Shown: positions 24,005 to 36,069, counted from the first letter of the stretch. The stretch: DNA of 64,000 bases from Echinometra lucunter (GCA_029962745.1 CM057156.1:34225733-34289732); one strand, 5' to 3'. The notes: generated by a model from the sequence alone, not told the origin. Program-made: numbers and translations.

Positions 24005-24915
24005 TAGAAGTATGTGCTCCTGTGGGCGGCCGTCCCCTGTGAGCGGCCGGTGGTGAATAAAAACTAAAAATTAAAAAAATATTTTTGATATCCCTTCAAA
24101 AATTACCTTGGACAGTCTCAGGTAGGTTCTAGTGCACCAAAAAACATATTCAGCGAAAGCAGTAAGCATAATGAGTCTCACTGAATATCATTAGAAGTCG
24201 ACACCACCAGTCACTGACTGAAAAATGACAGTTTCTTAACTTTTAAGTTAAGAAACTTTGACATACTTAAGCCAATACTTAAGCTTTATTTGTTCAAGTT
24301 GATAACTGATTTGATTTTTATTTAAGAGAATGAAGTTCATGGTCCATATTTTGCTGCAGAAATTCTTATTTATTTATACCACCAGAGAAAAAGTTGCAGG
24401 GGGGTGGCCGCTCACCAGAGCCATTTTTGAAGATGGGTCCTGTGAGCGGCCACCCTATGTAAAACGTGTACAAAATGCAGGTTTTTGTAGGAGATTGTAA
24501 TCTGCCTTCATTTTTTTGTCACAGCATTTGGTAGATCATCACTTTTGACAGATTTTATGGGTTTCTACACAGTATTATTACTTTTCATAAAGTATTGATG
24601 TGTAAAGCATGAAATTCAATATTAATTTTGTTTACTTCGTCACAAATATGGCACTAAATGCTCGCTAAATGATAGGCGGCCGCCCACAGGGGTAGGGGCG
24701 GCCGCACACAGGACCCCTAACATCGTTTTGAAAAATGGACACTACTGACCATGTAATTGGTCAATAATTTTAAGTTTGCCCTCTATTCAATTAGCAGGTA
24801 TTTGGACTCTGCATTGATGGTATTGAACTATGTGTGAGTTTTTGATTAATAAATATAATCCGCAAATTCCCTTTAAGCGGCCGCACACCAGAGACTTTAC
24901 AAAACTGATCATGAT
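24005..24915. repeat. Diverged repeat with clustered GCGGCCGC-type motifs
   Basis: Within AT-rich sequence, GGCGGCCG/GAGCGGCCG motifs recur at about 24026, 24043, 24408, 24446, 24675, 24706 and 24878, most next to CACAGGGG or CACCAGAG and in both orientations. This looks like a degenerate repeat with inverted units rather than unique intron. No coding content. Confidence 0.45.
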
Positions 24916-24930
24916 TGTGAGAAAATCATG

Positions 24931-25430
24931 NNNNNNNNNNNNNNNNNNNNNNNNNNNNNNNNNNNNNNNNNNNNNNNNNNNNNNNNNNNNNNNNNNNNNN
25001 NNNNNNNNNNNNNNNNNNNNNNNNNNNNNNNNNNNNNNNNNNNNNNNNNNNNNNNNNNNNNNNNNNNNNNNNNNNNNNNNNNNNNNNNNNNNNNNNNNNN
25101 NNNNNNNNNNNNNNNNNNNNNNNNNNNNNNNNNNNNNNNNNNNNNNNNNNNNNNNNNNNNNNNNNNNNNNNNNNNNNNNNNNNNNNNNNNNNNNNNNNNN
25201 NNNNNNNNNNNNNNNNNNNNNNNNNNNNNNNNNNNNNNNNNNNNNNNNNNNNNNNNNNNNNNNNNNNNNNNNNNNNNNNNNNNNNNNNNNNNNNNNNNNN
25301 NNNNNNNNNNNNNNNNNNNNNNNNNNNNNNNNNNNNNNNNNNNNNNNNNNNNNNNNNNNNNNNNNNNNNNNNNNNNNNNNNNNNNNNNNNNNNNNNNNNN
25401 NNNNNNNNNNNNNNNNNNNNNNNNNNNNNN
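24931..25430. other. Assembly gap (500 N)
   Basis: Exactly 500 N. All three gaps in the window have this same size, so the length is probably a placeholder. Confidence 0.99.
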
Positions 25431-25494
25431 CTAGTAACCCATACAAAATTTGAACGTAAGTATAGTCGTGTAGTACATTTCATCAATAGAATGG

Positions 25495-25547
25495 GTGTGT
25501 GGGAGTGTGTGCGAGGGGAGTGAGGGTGTGTGTGTGTGTGTGTGTGT

Positions 25548-25580
<33 letters not shown>
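25495..25580. repeat. (GT)n and (GA)n microsatellites
   Basis: Adjacent GTGTGT and GAGAGA tracts. Confidence 0.9.
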
Positions 25581-25583
<3 letters not shown>

Positions 25584-25589
25584 AGAATA

Positions 25590-26440
25590 ATTGGGAAATA
25601 TAGAGGGGATATGAAGAAAGGAGGGATGGGGTAGAAGAGGACATCGACAGCGAAGGGGATCAAAAGGAAGTTAACTCCTATTTTTCTTTCATATTAGCAA
25701 ATCGATAACTTGTTTTCTTCTACTTTCCTCCCTCCTTAAAAAAAAAATCACATCGGTCCAATCTTATACATACTATACCTCTCTTACACTCGTCATTCCA
25801 TTTACTCCATTTCGGTGTGTAGACCCCCCATAAAGAAATAACTTTTTAAAAACTGGAATATCTAGCTTACCTAGTTTAGACAAAGAAACTCCTTTTCCAA
25901 GTGTAAGTTCGAAAGAAATTTGACTATTTAGACCCTTCCTCCATTTCATGTAGAGAAGATATTCACCAATAATCTGCTTGAATTTTGTGTTAAAGGTGCA
26001 GCCAAGATGGCATCTAGTACCATCCCATTTCAAACTACTGCGTACCAGGAATTGATTTGACTTGTAATTTCAATGGCAATGCGCACACATGCATACATGA
26101 ATACAGTTCAGGAATACGAAACAGATACGGGGGAAAATGTAAACTTTTCACATGACTTAGAATTTTTGAAAAGAGATAGGCACCGCTGACTTTTATGAAT
26201 ACATCAACATATCTCAGAATAACGGCGGGGGGTACATGCAGGGTAAATGTATTTGTTTTTATGACGTCAATGAAGGTATTGTTGGAGAAAGCGGGAGAGT
26301 TGCACCAAGGACTTTTGCAAATGTGTCCCTGTAGATATTCTATTTTCTGTCCAAATATAGGAAACACAAAAGCTTGATCTAACCACTCTAGAGTAATGTT
26401 TCTTCCACATGACCCTACATCATCTTCAAATGTTCCCTGA
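25590..26440. repeat. Diverged duplicated block, copy 1
   Basis: Shares long collinear blocks with 30580-31400, for example TCTAGTACCATCCCATTTCA, TTTCAATGGCAATG and TTATGAATACA. Both copies follow simple-sequence tracts. There is no supported coding region. Confidence 0.6.
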
Positions 26441-26998
26441 GCGAGCTAGCCTTACAAGGAGTCTAGCATGTCCAGACACCTCACGCTTTAAATGCACGTA
26501 GGTTTCCCCGCCCAACTTCGTGACCTTATCATCGGAATCAACGATATTTTCGTTCAATTTCAAGCGAAATTGATTGACAGTTTGGATCAACATTTGAAAA
26601 GCAAATATTATCGTTCAATCTGAACTTTTTTTTCTGAATTTTTTTGAGCATGCGATTTACTATTGTTAGAATTAAAAAGTGCAGAAAGATAATTCAATTT
26701 AATTATATGTGTAAACAACATTCAAATTCGTGTAAACAACATTCCAATTAGCGCAGGACATGAAGCGGGAAGAATCTTGCCATACAATTTCATGAATAGG
26801 CATACAGTTTTGACATTTTTGCAGTGTTTTTCATCTAATATGGTAATGAGTCAGTTTTTGTTTCTGCTTATGAATGTAGAAAAGAACAAGATTGAGATTC
26901 ATTAGCAATAATAGCAGGTGGAAAAAAAAAGAAATATCAAAAGAAATCCCACACAAATATGCAAATAAAGATCATAACAAAATAAATCATGACCACGT
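26441..26998. other. Non-coding stretch, nothing recognised
   Basis: AT-rich sequence between the duplicated block and the hAT-type MITE. No gene or repeat structure could be supported. Confidence 0.35.
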
Positions 26999-27006
26999 TT
27001 GACATG

Positions 27007-27743
27007 CACTGGCGTAGCCAGAAATTTTCAAGGGGATGGGGCCAAGGCAAGGGAGCGAAGCGAAAGAGCAGGGGGAGGGGAGGATGTGGGAGTCCCCTTC
27101 TCACGGTAGCGAGATATTTGAAAATTTGAGCATGAAAATGACATTTTTGTACACTAAAATTCAGTTCTAGGGGTAACTTATATGAGAAGCAGCATATGGG
27201 GGGGGGGGCAAGGCAAGGGAGCGAAGCGACCGAGCTTGGGAGGGTGTGTAAGGGGGGGGGGGGGGGTCGGTAGGGAGATTTTTGAAAATTCGTGCAGGAA
27301 ACTTATATGATAAGTGCCATATAGGGGGGCCAAGGCGAGGGAGCGAAGCGACCGAGCTGGGGGAAGTTGTAGGAGGGGGGGGGGGGGGGTATCCCCTTCC
27401 TACGGTAGGGAAATTTTTGAAAATGGCATTTGTCTACACTTGAATCAGTATTAGGGGTAACTTATATGAGAAGTGGCATATAGGGAGGCCAAGGCGAGGG
27501 TATGTGTGTGTGTGTGGGGGGGGGCATTTTCTGCACACTAAAATTCAGTATTAACTCAGTATAGCTTATATGAGAAGTGGTCTATCTAAGTTTTACTTTC
27601 ATTTCGCAGGGTAGAGGTAAGGTAAGTTATGTGAAGTGGACTCGATGGATTTTTTTTCCTTCACTTTTTTCAGATTTTTTTTTTTCGCCGATCAAGGGGG
27701 GGGGGGCATGGCCCCCTTGTGCCCCTCCTTAGCTACTCCAGTG
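27007..27743. mobile_element. hAT-type MITE with 8-bp target duplication and internal repeats
   Basis: Ends CACTGGCGTAGCCA and TTAGCTACTCCAGTG are imperfect inverted repeats. TTGACATG occurs directly outside both (26999-27006 and 27744-27751), a perfect 8-base duplication as made by hAT transposases. The interior has three to four diverged units with GGGAGCGAAGCGA, runs of G, and GGGTAACTTATATGAGAAG. Non-coding, therefore non-autonomous. Confidence 0.85.
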
Positions 27744-27751
27744 TTGACATG

Positions 27752-28320
27752 CATTTTATACTGAATTGTATGCAAAGATAAATAATAAAACCACAGAAAA
27801 ATACAAGAATAATGACATATAAACTAAAAAAAAGAAAGAAATGGGAATGTCAAATATATAATGATAGAAAAGAAATAAAGAATTAAAAAGAATAAAAAAT
27901 GAAAATGAGAATGAAATAGAGTCCACTTGCGTTTTTCTAACTGACTGACTTAAGTACGAAAGTGATTGCCTGAAGATGAAAATGAAACCGCAATTCAGCA
28001 AGGAATTTCTTCTTCCTCTCAGACTTGGTGAAATTGAATAACGGTTATTTGAAGGATAATATGACTAATTTCAATGTTTTAAAAAATGAATGCAAAAAGT
28101 GTTCAGAAAACCGATGGACTAAAAAGTGCTTGAATTCAAATGCTTGATCATGAAATTGAATGCTGTTTTGACGAATTTGGCCGGGAAAACCTATATAAAT
28201 ATAAATTTAATCGTGATGCTGTTGTCCCTGCTTTCCATTTAGTGTAAGGATAGTGCTTTACTTATTGGCTTTGAGGACAACAGCACCACAGCGCCTAGAA
28301 ACTCAGTTTTAGGCGCGTTA
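27752..28320. other. Non-coding stretch, nothing recognised
   Basis: A-rich sequence between the hAT-type MITE and the ATT microsatellite. Short frames on the minus strand are low-complexity. Confidence 0.35.
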
Positions 28321-28342
28321 TAAATGTGCTATATTATTATGT

Positions 28343-28416
28343 TCATTATAAACATTATTATTATCATTATTATCAATATTATTATTACCATTATTATCAT
28401 TATTATCATTATTATC

Positions 28417-28454
<38 letters not shown>

Positions 28455-28568
28455 CATTATTATTATCATTATTATTATTATTATTTATTATCATTATTAT
28501 CATTATTATCATTATCATCATTATTATTATTATTATAATTATCATTTTCACTATTATTATTATTATTA

Positions 28569-28606
<38 letters not shown>

Positions 28607-28620
28607 GTTATTATCTTTAT
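28343..28620. repeat. (ATT/ATC)n microsatellite
   Basis: About 280 bases of ATT repeats with ATC and TTA variants. The long frames in both strands are low-complexity artefacts. Confidence 0.92.
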
Positions 28621-28797
28621 TGTAATAATTGACGAATTCGAATGAAAAAACGATGAATTTGTTTGAAAAAATGCCGAAATTGATCCAAGCATTCATTACT
28701 CTCTTTAGGCAAAGACGATTTTCATTGGCAATTGACGAATTTGAATGCTCAGTGTTCCAGTTTGATTGACAAAATACGAATATGAATAACAGTTTAA

Positions 28798-29368
28798 AGG
28801 AAAATGAAATCCAGGTATTAGTGGGCTCTTAGTGAATAAAGATGATCAATAGTAAACAGTGAAAGTTTGAGCAAAATCGGACTATCTATTCAAGAGTTAT
28901 GAGTTTTTGGATTTTGAAAATTTCAGTAAATCCCTATAATGGGAATCCTTGAGTCGGCAACTTTGCCAGCACCTGTGATGTCATCGTGAACAAATCTCAA
29001 TTCATTTTGCACATTTTTTTTTTCGATTTGTATAAAATTTCAAGTCAGGAATCAGCATAATTATTCCTAAAATGCATGCAGAATCGATATAGCCATGCCA
29101 TACTCAAACAATAAATCAAAAGAATTTTCATTTTTCGTAAAAAATAAAGAAAAGGTTAAATTCTGTATACGAAATGAGTGGAGAGTTGTGCACAATGACA
29201 TCACAGAGGCTGGCCAATTCGAGGATCCCCATAATAAGAATTTACTTAAACTTTCAAAGTTCATAACTCTTGAACAGATTGTCCGATTTTGCTCAAACTT
29301 TCACTGTTTACTCCACTAGGCCATCTTTATTCACTAAGAGCACACTGTTGCCTGGGTTGCATTCTCCT
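28798..29368. mobile_element. TTAA-flanked MITE with long terminal inverted repeats
   Basis: TTAA at 28794-28797 and 29369-29372 flanks ends AGGAAAATGAAATCCAGG and CCTGGGTTGCATTCTCCT. The inverted repeats extend over more than 100 bases, with CAGTGAAAGTTTGAGCAAAA on the left and its complement on the right. TTAA plus AGG ends suggest a Kolobok- or piggyBac-type origin. Non-coding. Confidence 0.75.
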
Positions 29369-29714
29369 TTAACGAAATTGAACCTGGGGTTTGAACGCAG
29401 TTACATGTAGTTTTTCAAGACGAATTGAAATGAAGAGGTGATGAAAATGGGCGCGAATACCAATATAAACACTCGCATCTTTTTTATTTTTTTATTTTTA
29501 TTTTTTTTTATTCATTATCATTTTTGCGCGGAACATTTGCCTAACCCCAATACCCCCTCCCTTCACCTAAGTAGGTGCACACGCAAATGCTTATATTACT
29601 CATTAGGCTAGGGGATGTTATAGGGCTTGTTAGACATTTTCAATCAACATGTGAAATTCGGAAAATAAAGAAATATAGATAAATAGAAAAGGAAAAGTTA
29701 TAAGGGAAGTCCGA

Positions 29715-29790
29715 GAAACAGAGAGAGAGAGAGAGGGAGAGAGAGAGAGGGAGAGAGAGAGAGAGAAAGAGAGGGGAGGGGAGGGAGAGA
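29715..29790. repeat. (GA)n microsatellite
   Basis: Purine-only GA-rich tract. Confidence 0.9.
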
Positions 29791-29995
29791 GGAAATAGAA
29801 TTATGAAGAAGATGGGACCTTCTTTCCACACCCTCTTCTCGCTCTGTGACCTTGATTTCTTGTATTTTATCTCCATGGTGTTAGACTCATCCCCTCCCCC
29901 ACTGCACATGAACATGATGAACCTTCGATGACGACCAGACACAGGCTGATGAATGATAAACATATAATCGTGTTCTTATTATACTCTCATCATAA

Positions 29996-29996
29996 A

Positions 29997-30038
<42 letters not shown>

Positions 30039-30080
30039 TATCATCACCTCCCCCTCTCTTTCCCCCTCTCTCTCCCTCTC

Positions 30081-30130
<50 letters not shown>

Positions 30131-30150
30131 CCTCTCTTTCTCTCCTGTTT
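29996..30150. repeat. (ATC)n followed by (CT)n microsatellite
   Basis: About 40 bases of ATC units, then a CT-rich tract to about 30150. Confidence 0.9.
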
Positions 30151-30579
30151 GTCTTCTTCCATTTTATTGGCCTGAAAGAAAAAAAGAAAACACCATTTTC
30201 AACTATTGTTTATCTCTACCAAGGGTCTTCGGCGTATTTCTTTAACCGTTTAAACCGATTTATTTATATGATTTTGTAGACGCAGATATGAATTTTGTTT
30301 GTTTTAAACCAAATGTCCTTTGGCTACACAATAATCTACATTTCTCGCTCTCAACCAAGGTGTATATCTCTTAATAAGAATTCTTTGAATGTTCATTCGA
30401 CACTCTATATTTTGAATTTCATTACAATCATGATCTTAATCCTGCATATCTTTTCTGCCTGTCTCTTTCTCTCTTCACTTTCAACTGAACAGCACTGACT
30501 TGCTCATTTCTTCCCCCTCTTTGGACTAAAGAGAGGGAATGAATTAGAGAGAAGGAAAGAGAAAAAGGAGAAACAAAGA

Positions 30580-31400
30580 TGAATGCGGGGGAAGGCGGGG
30601 GAGGGGAGAAGGAGAAGGGTACATCGACAACGAAGAAGTCAAAAGGAAGGAAAACCCTTATTCTTCTTACATATTAGCAATTCTGTGTTTTTCGAACATT
30701 CCTCCCTCCATAAAAATCACATCCGTCCAATCTTGCACATACTGTACACCTCTCACACACTCGTCATTCCATCACTTCCACTTTCGTGGGTATAGAATCC
30801 CCCTCCCCCACCCCCAGAAAACAACTAAAACAGGATTAACTAGCTTACCTAGTTGAGACAAGTAAACTGCCGTTCCAACCTTTGCAAGTTAGAAAGGATA
30901 TTGACTATCTAGACCTTCCCTCGGGTTTATGTAAAGCAAATATTCACCAGTAATCTGCTTGAAATTTGTGCTTCAGGTGCGTCAATGATGACGTCTAGTA
31001 CCATCCCATTTCAAACTACTACTGACTAGGAACTGATTTGAATAATAATTTCAATGGCAATGCTCACACAATGCATGCACAGATGTACGAATAAAGTTCA
31101 TGATATGACAAACATAGGAAAACATTGTAAACTTGTAACATGATTTATAATTACCGACAATAGATATAGGCACCACTGCTTTTTATGAATACAACCACAC
31201 ATCTGAGAATAATGCTGGGGGGATACACAGGATAGATGTATTTATATCACTCATGACGTCTGTGAGGGCATTAGGCCGACCGGGGGGAAGGGCAGAGTTT
31301 CCCCCACGAATATGTCCATAGGAATTCCCTTTTTGTCATGAAATATATGGCACACATAATCAGCTTTAGAATGATGATTGTACCACGTGACCCTCCTCAC
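30580..31400. repeat. Diverged duplicated block, copy 2
   Basis: Collinear with 25590-26440 over about 800 bases with many substitutions and small indels, 5 kb further on in the same orientation. This suggests an old local segmental duplication. Confidence 0.6.
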
Positions 31401-32310
31401 TCTTTAAATGCACATAATTATAGTTCCATGACCCTGTCCTCTCTTCCACATACTCCTCTTCCCACTTTCTTTCTTTCTTCTTTCTATTCTTCTTCTTCGT
31501 CTTCTTCTTCTTTTTCGATCATTAGATAAATGATAATGGTGGTCGCCCCGAGGAGCCCCTGTTTATTACAATCGTCTTGTTTTGCAAATAATTGTAAAGT
31601 AATTGCCGCTAGATGACACTCAACCACTTGCGGTGCGACGGTGGATTCAAGAAGTCAAAAATATTCTTTTGAAACGAATTCGTTCTTTGTCTAGGAATAT
31701 GGATGTGTCTCACAGATCTGGTTGGAAAAATATTGATATTAAGATTAAAATCAAACGAAGTGCAAATACATGTATACCGTTCGGGGAGATGTGTGTTCAT
31801 ATATTAAGCATCGGAAAGCATACCGTTTATTGTTTGCGATGATATCTTCAAATTTCAGGTTTCCAGGTTCTTGGTTACTGAGTCTGAATAAGCCTAAAAG
31901 CCACACATGAAAGATTGTTTCAGTTCCCAGCTACAGGCCATGCAGATTACTATGACCTATATTCCTGGGTCATCAATTTTACACCTGGGCCGAGAGGGGT
32001 AGTACCCCCCCCCCCCCCCCTCTCTCTCTCTAGCGGAAGCTTTGACGTGTCTTTGTGACCGTTTCTTGTCTGTCCTCCTCATTCTACGTTCTCTCACCTT
32101 TTTTTTTTCTTTTTGGGGGGGATGGGTGGGGACTAGGTGACCGCCCCCTGACTACGTGGTTGTCGAATGGGTAAGACCATAAGATTACTCACTGGTCATT
32201 TTTACATGTATGTTGCTTGAAATAGTATTTTGAACTTGCAGAATATCTTCATTGAAGTGATATTTGAAGGTCATATTTTGAATGAAGTATATTGACATAG
32301 AACCACTAAC
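31401..32310. other. Non-coding stretch with short C, T and G runs
   Basis: Contains TTCTTC-rich sequence near 31470-31515 and poly-C near 32006. The frame at 31603-31842 has no recognisable domain and no splice support, so I do not call it a gene. Confidence 0.35.
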
Positions 32311-32312
32311 AT

Positions 32313-32361
32313 AATATTTATTTATCTATTTATTTATCTATTTATGTATTCATTTATGTAT

Positions 32362-32400
<39 letters not shown>

Positions 32401-32410
32401 TTCATTTATT
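32313..32410. repeat. (ATTT)n microsatellite
   Basis: Tetranucleotide TTTA array of about 95 bases with a few ATTC/ATCT variants. Confidence 0.9.
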
Positions 32411-33099
32411 AAGTACTTAATTAATTTAAACACTATTCTATTCTATACTACATAAAATCATCACGTTCATGTAATAATCTGATATAGGTGACCAGGTTGG
32501 ATTTAGAGTTTATTCACTCATGAAAATCAATCAATATCATACTAATCCGTTTCATCTACTGATCTTGAATACGAATCACAGTCTTACTCTGCATCCCGCA
32601 AAGAGTGGGGGAAGTTACTACCCAGAATAACATCGTTTTGAATACTGAGAACAAAATACGTTTTTACCATTGACGTAAATTCGGAGGGGGGTGGAGGGAT
32701 ATATCCCCCCCACACTTTTTCTAGAGGAGGGATGGTGTGTGCAAACATCCCCCACATTTTAAGGAACAAATGATATTCGAATTAATCAGTTAGAAAAACT
32801 TTTAATAATCTGTCTTAAATAACCATCTTTTTTAAAAATTTCTACTTGAAAATGCAAATTAAAGTAGAAAAAGTATTTATTTTTTGGCTCGCTCGCCTCG
32901 CTCGCTCATCATATTGTAGAATTTTTATTTAAAAATGCGATTAAAAAACAGAAAAGTCGTTATATTTGGCTTGCTCGCTTCGCTTGCACGTAACATAAAA
33001 ATTAAACCGGTTGTAAGGGGGTCTGTGAGGGTGGGTAAGGGTGTTACATTATACTTAAGTGTGAGTTGTACAGAAAAAAAAACAGCAACAAAAATAATC

Positions 33100-34150
33100 G
33101 ATCATCCCCCACTCCTCAAAGTGAATTTACGCCGGTTGTTCTTACTCTCGGCATTTCGCACTGAGGGAGTAGGCTATTCCACAGTAGAGCACCATCAAAT
33201 GAAAGGGCACGTTTACCACATTGTGTTGGAATGATGACACCATAATTCTCTTGGAATGATGGCACCATAATTCTCTTGGAATGATGGCACCATAATTCTC
33301 TTGGAATGATGGCACCATATATTCTCTTGGAATGATGGCACCATAATTCTCTTGGAATGATGGCACCATAATTCTCTTGGAATGATGGCACCATAATTCT
33401 CTTGGAATGATGGCACCATAATTCTCTTGGAATGATGGCACCATAATTCTCTTGGAATGATGGCACCATAATTCTCTTGGAATGATGGCACCATAATTCT
33501 CTTGGAATGTAGGCACCATAATTCTCTTGGAATGATGGCACCATTATTCTCTTGGAATGATTACACCATAATTCTTGGAGCTTCTTGTTGTATATCTGTG
33601 AGTGTGGATGGATAATGTGAATATGTCACACAAATAAGATGGTGGCTATTATTCATAACGTCAAACAATAGTTTGCTTTTCTGGAACTCCCATCTTTTTT
33701 TCCATGTCAATCCATTTCAAGGTATGGAACATTTCGGCGGTAGTAGTGAACATGTTTGTTTTGAGGACAATGCTTGCCATCTGCTTATGTTGCTTAATCA
33801 GGATATATTTTGTTCCCTTACTGCAGTTACTCCATGAGATACTGCAATAGTCATAATATGGAAGAATAAGAGAATTGGCAAGAAGTTTGGCATTATCTAT
33901 GGTAATATACTTTCTGACTCTGCGCAATAGGGCTAACCTAGAACCAATTTTACTTGAGATGTACTTCACAAGATCCTGCCAAGTCATGTGTTGGTCCATA
34001 CAGATGTCTTTTCTTGTTTGATGTACTTTGTGTTTCGTGAGATTTCTTGATGAACTATAACATAATTCTATATAATAGGACTGTGGCATAGGCAATATCA
34101 CAGTGAATAGTAATAGAAGATCATACATTGTATGTAATGTATAATCGTGT
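33100..34150 (-). pseudogene. Non-LTR retrotransposon ORF2 relic carrying an internal minisatellite
   Basis: On the minus strand, 34150-33661 encodes a CR1/jockey-type reverse-transcriptase tail, including TWQDLVKYISSKIGSRL and ANSLILPYYDYCSISWSNCS. Then comes a 25-bp tandem array (33228-33575), and at 33230-33116 the frame resumes with GKRALSFDGALLWNSLLP, the usual ORF2 C-terminal motif. The frame is broken near the start and the 5' domains are missing, so it is a relic. The array therefore lies between two parts of one former ORF. Confidence 0.7.
33228..33575. repeat. 25-bp minisatellite, about 13-14 units
   Basis: The unit is CATAATTCTCTTGGAATGATGGCAC with few variants (an extra TA near 33319, one GTAGG unit near 33509). 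Because 25 is not divisible by 3 and no frame of the unit contains a stop on the minus strand, all three minus frames stay open across it. Confidence 0.95.
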
Positions 34151-34704
34151 TGAGACAACTACCCCCTGGACAATATCCCCTTGACAAGAGCCCATTGACC
34201 CCCCCCCCCCCCCCTCCCTCTCCCTTTCAGTTTCTCGGAATGTTACCCCCTAGAACAGTATCCCAGGGGATAATTGTCGGCAGAGAAATTGTCCAGAGGC
34301 TAACTGGACAGGGGAGGGGTAATAGTCCTATAATATGTATAATAGTCTCAGTGAGGTACATGTTTAAACAAGTGCATTATGAGGGTTGTAATGGACTATC
34401 ATATAACTTTATGTGTAATAGCCTCATTGGATCATACACATTGGTTAAGACAGTGTGGTGCAAATGTATGTCTTACATGTTTCAGGAAAATAATTATGAA
34501 AACATCCTTTGAAAAATGTGATATATCATGATATTATGCTTAGAATTATGTATATTGTCTAGTCTGTTTCATAATCCACAAGATTTTGCACAGTACACGT
34601 ATTTATTGATTGATTTAATATTGTGGAGTGAAATAGTCCTGTTAGGTATACAAGCAAGGAATTCGTACATTTGGCATTTGTGGTATTCCCATTTTATTTC
34701 AATA

Positions 34705-34740
34705 TAAGTGAGAGAGAGAGGAAGAGAGAGAGAAAGAGAG

Positions 34741-34789
<49 letters not shown>

Positions 34790-34800
34790 AGGGGGAGGGT
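34705..34800. repeat. (GA)n/(GATA)n/(G)n simple repeat
   Basis: GA and GATA units followed by a G run. Confidence 0.9.
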
Positions 34801-34893
34801 AAGGGACAGAGAAATAAAGCCCCCAGAAAATATATGTTACATTAAATCAAGAAGAAAGTACCCCTTTCGACTCCCTCTTCTCATTATATGGCC

Positions 34894-34903
<10 letters not shown>

Positions 34904-34926
<23 letters not shown>

Positions 34927-35969
34927 GACTCTATGTACAACACTGTAACCATGCTCGTGCACACCCTTTCAAAAAGTACCCTTAACTAGGATTCGCGGAG
35001 CTCAAAAAAGCTACCCTTAACTAGGATTTTTTCTCTCCAGCATACCCTTAACTAGGATTTTTCTCTCCAGCATACCCTTAACTAGGATTTTTCTCTCCAC
35101 GTATACCCTTAACTAGGATTTTTCTCTCCACGCATACCCTTAACAAGGATTTTTCTCTCCACGTATACCCTTAACTGGGATTTTTCTCTCCACACATACC
35201 CTTAACAACGATTTTTCTCTGCACGCATAACCCTAACTAGGATTTTTTTTCTCTCCACGTATACTCTTAAGTAGGATTTTTCTCTCCACGCATACCCTTA
35301 ACTAGGATTTTTCTCTCAACGCATACCCTTAAACTAGGATTTTTCTCTCTCCGTATACCTTTAACAATGATTGAGAGCATTGGACTTAAAAAGCACCCTT
35401 AACAAGGACTAGTCTAGTCAGCAAAATATGCATGCATGCTCATATGCTGCGCGCGTTCGATATATACCGTGATATAGTTACTAAGCATGGCTCACTTACC
35501 GTAAACCGTACCATACTCGCATCGCTATATATCTCGTTTTGCTAATGATTGCGCCTATTGCATATATTGCGATACAGTATGCATGACGCACGCGTTTGGC
35601 GTATATACCAAAGCTATATACACCCGTTTTGTTTACACCTCGCTCCGGGGGTACAATGTCACAAAAATATGAATGATGCGACTGTAAATAACTGAAAAAT
35701 CAGTGAAAATTGGGGGAAATTGATGGAAAGGGGGAAAATCACTGTGAATTAGGTACATTTTTATTTCACTTCAGTTTATGCAAAAAAATGACCCTTAGCG
35801 CGGATTTAGCGCTGAAAAGACCCCCTTTTCCTCTCAAATCGGCGATTTTGATACCCTTATCGCGGATCCGCGAGGATCCGTGCTCTGCCTGAAAAAACAC
35901 CCCTTATTCCGCGTTTTTGTGCACGCGCATGGTTACAGTGTTGTACATAGAGTGCCCCCCCCCCGGGGG
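34904..35969. mobile_element. Foldback element with C9G9-type ends, 7-bp target duplication and internal minisatellite
   Basis: ATTTATC occurs just outside both ends (34897-34903 and 35970-35976). Each end is itself a C-run/G-run palindrome, followed inward by inverted copies of CTCTATGTACAACACTGTAA and the adjoining ACCATGC/GTGCAC region (34928-34965 against 35918-35953). The interior has a tandem array at 34975-35410 and no transposase frame. I cannot assign the superfamily. Confidence 0.75.
34975..35410. repeat. 30-33-bp tandem array inside the foldback element
   Basis: About 13 units around TACCCTTAACTAGGATTTTT followed by CTCTCCACGCA, with AACAAGG and AACAACG variants. Confidence 0.9.
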
Positions 35970-36069
35970 ATTTATCATACTTCATCTCCCTTGTACAGTC
36001 GTAAAGGAGAGAGCCCTTATACCTTTCGTCTCTCTATGACTTTATCAAAGATGAAAATACATTTTCATG

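Noticed and set aside
24830..25453. Frames of about 200 codons across 24.8-25.5 kb, and similar ones at 42.5 and 54.2 kb
   Set aside because: They consist of N gap sequence translated as X.
28318..28696. Ile/Asn/Tyr-rich frames
   Set aside because: Translations of an ATT microsatellite.
31603..31842. 79-codon frame with a basic composition
   Set aside because: No similarity recognised, no splice context, and a comparable frame on the opposite strand; treated as chance.
33116..33544. Repetitive 142-, 125- and 93-codon frames on the minus strand
   Set aside because: All three minus frames are open only because the 25-bp unit contains no stop in any frame; this is a minisatellite within a LINE relic, not a gene.
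33228..33575. CRISPR-like regular repeat array
   Set aside because: The 25-bp units are directly head to tail without unique spacers, and the genome is eukaryotic.
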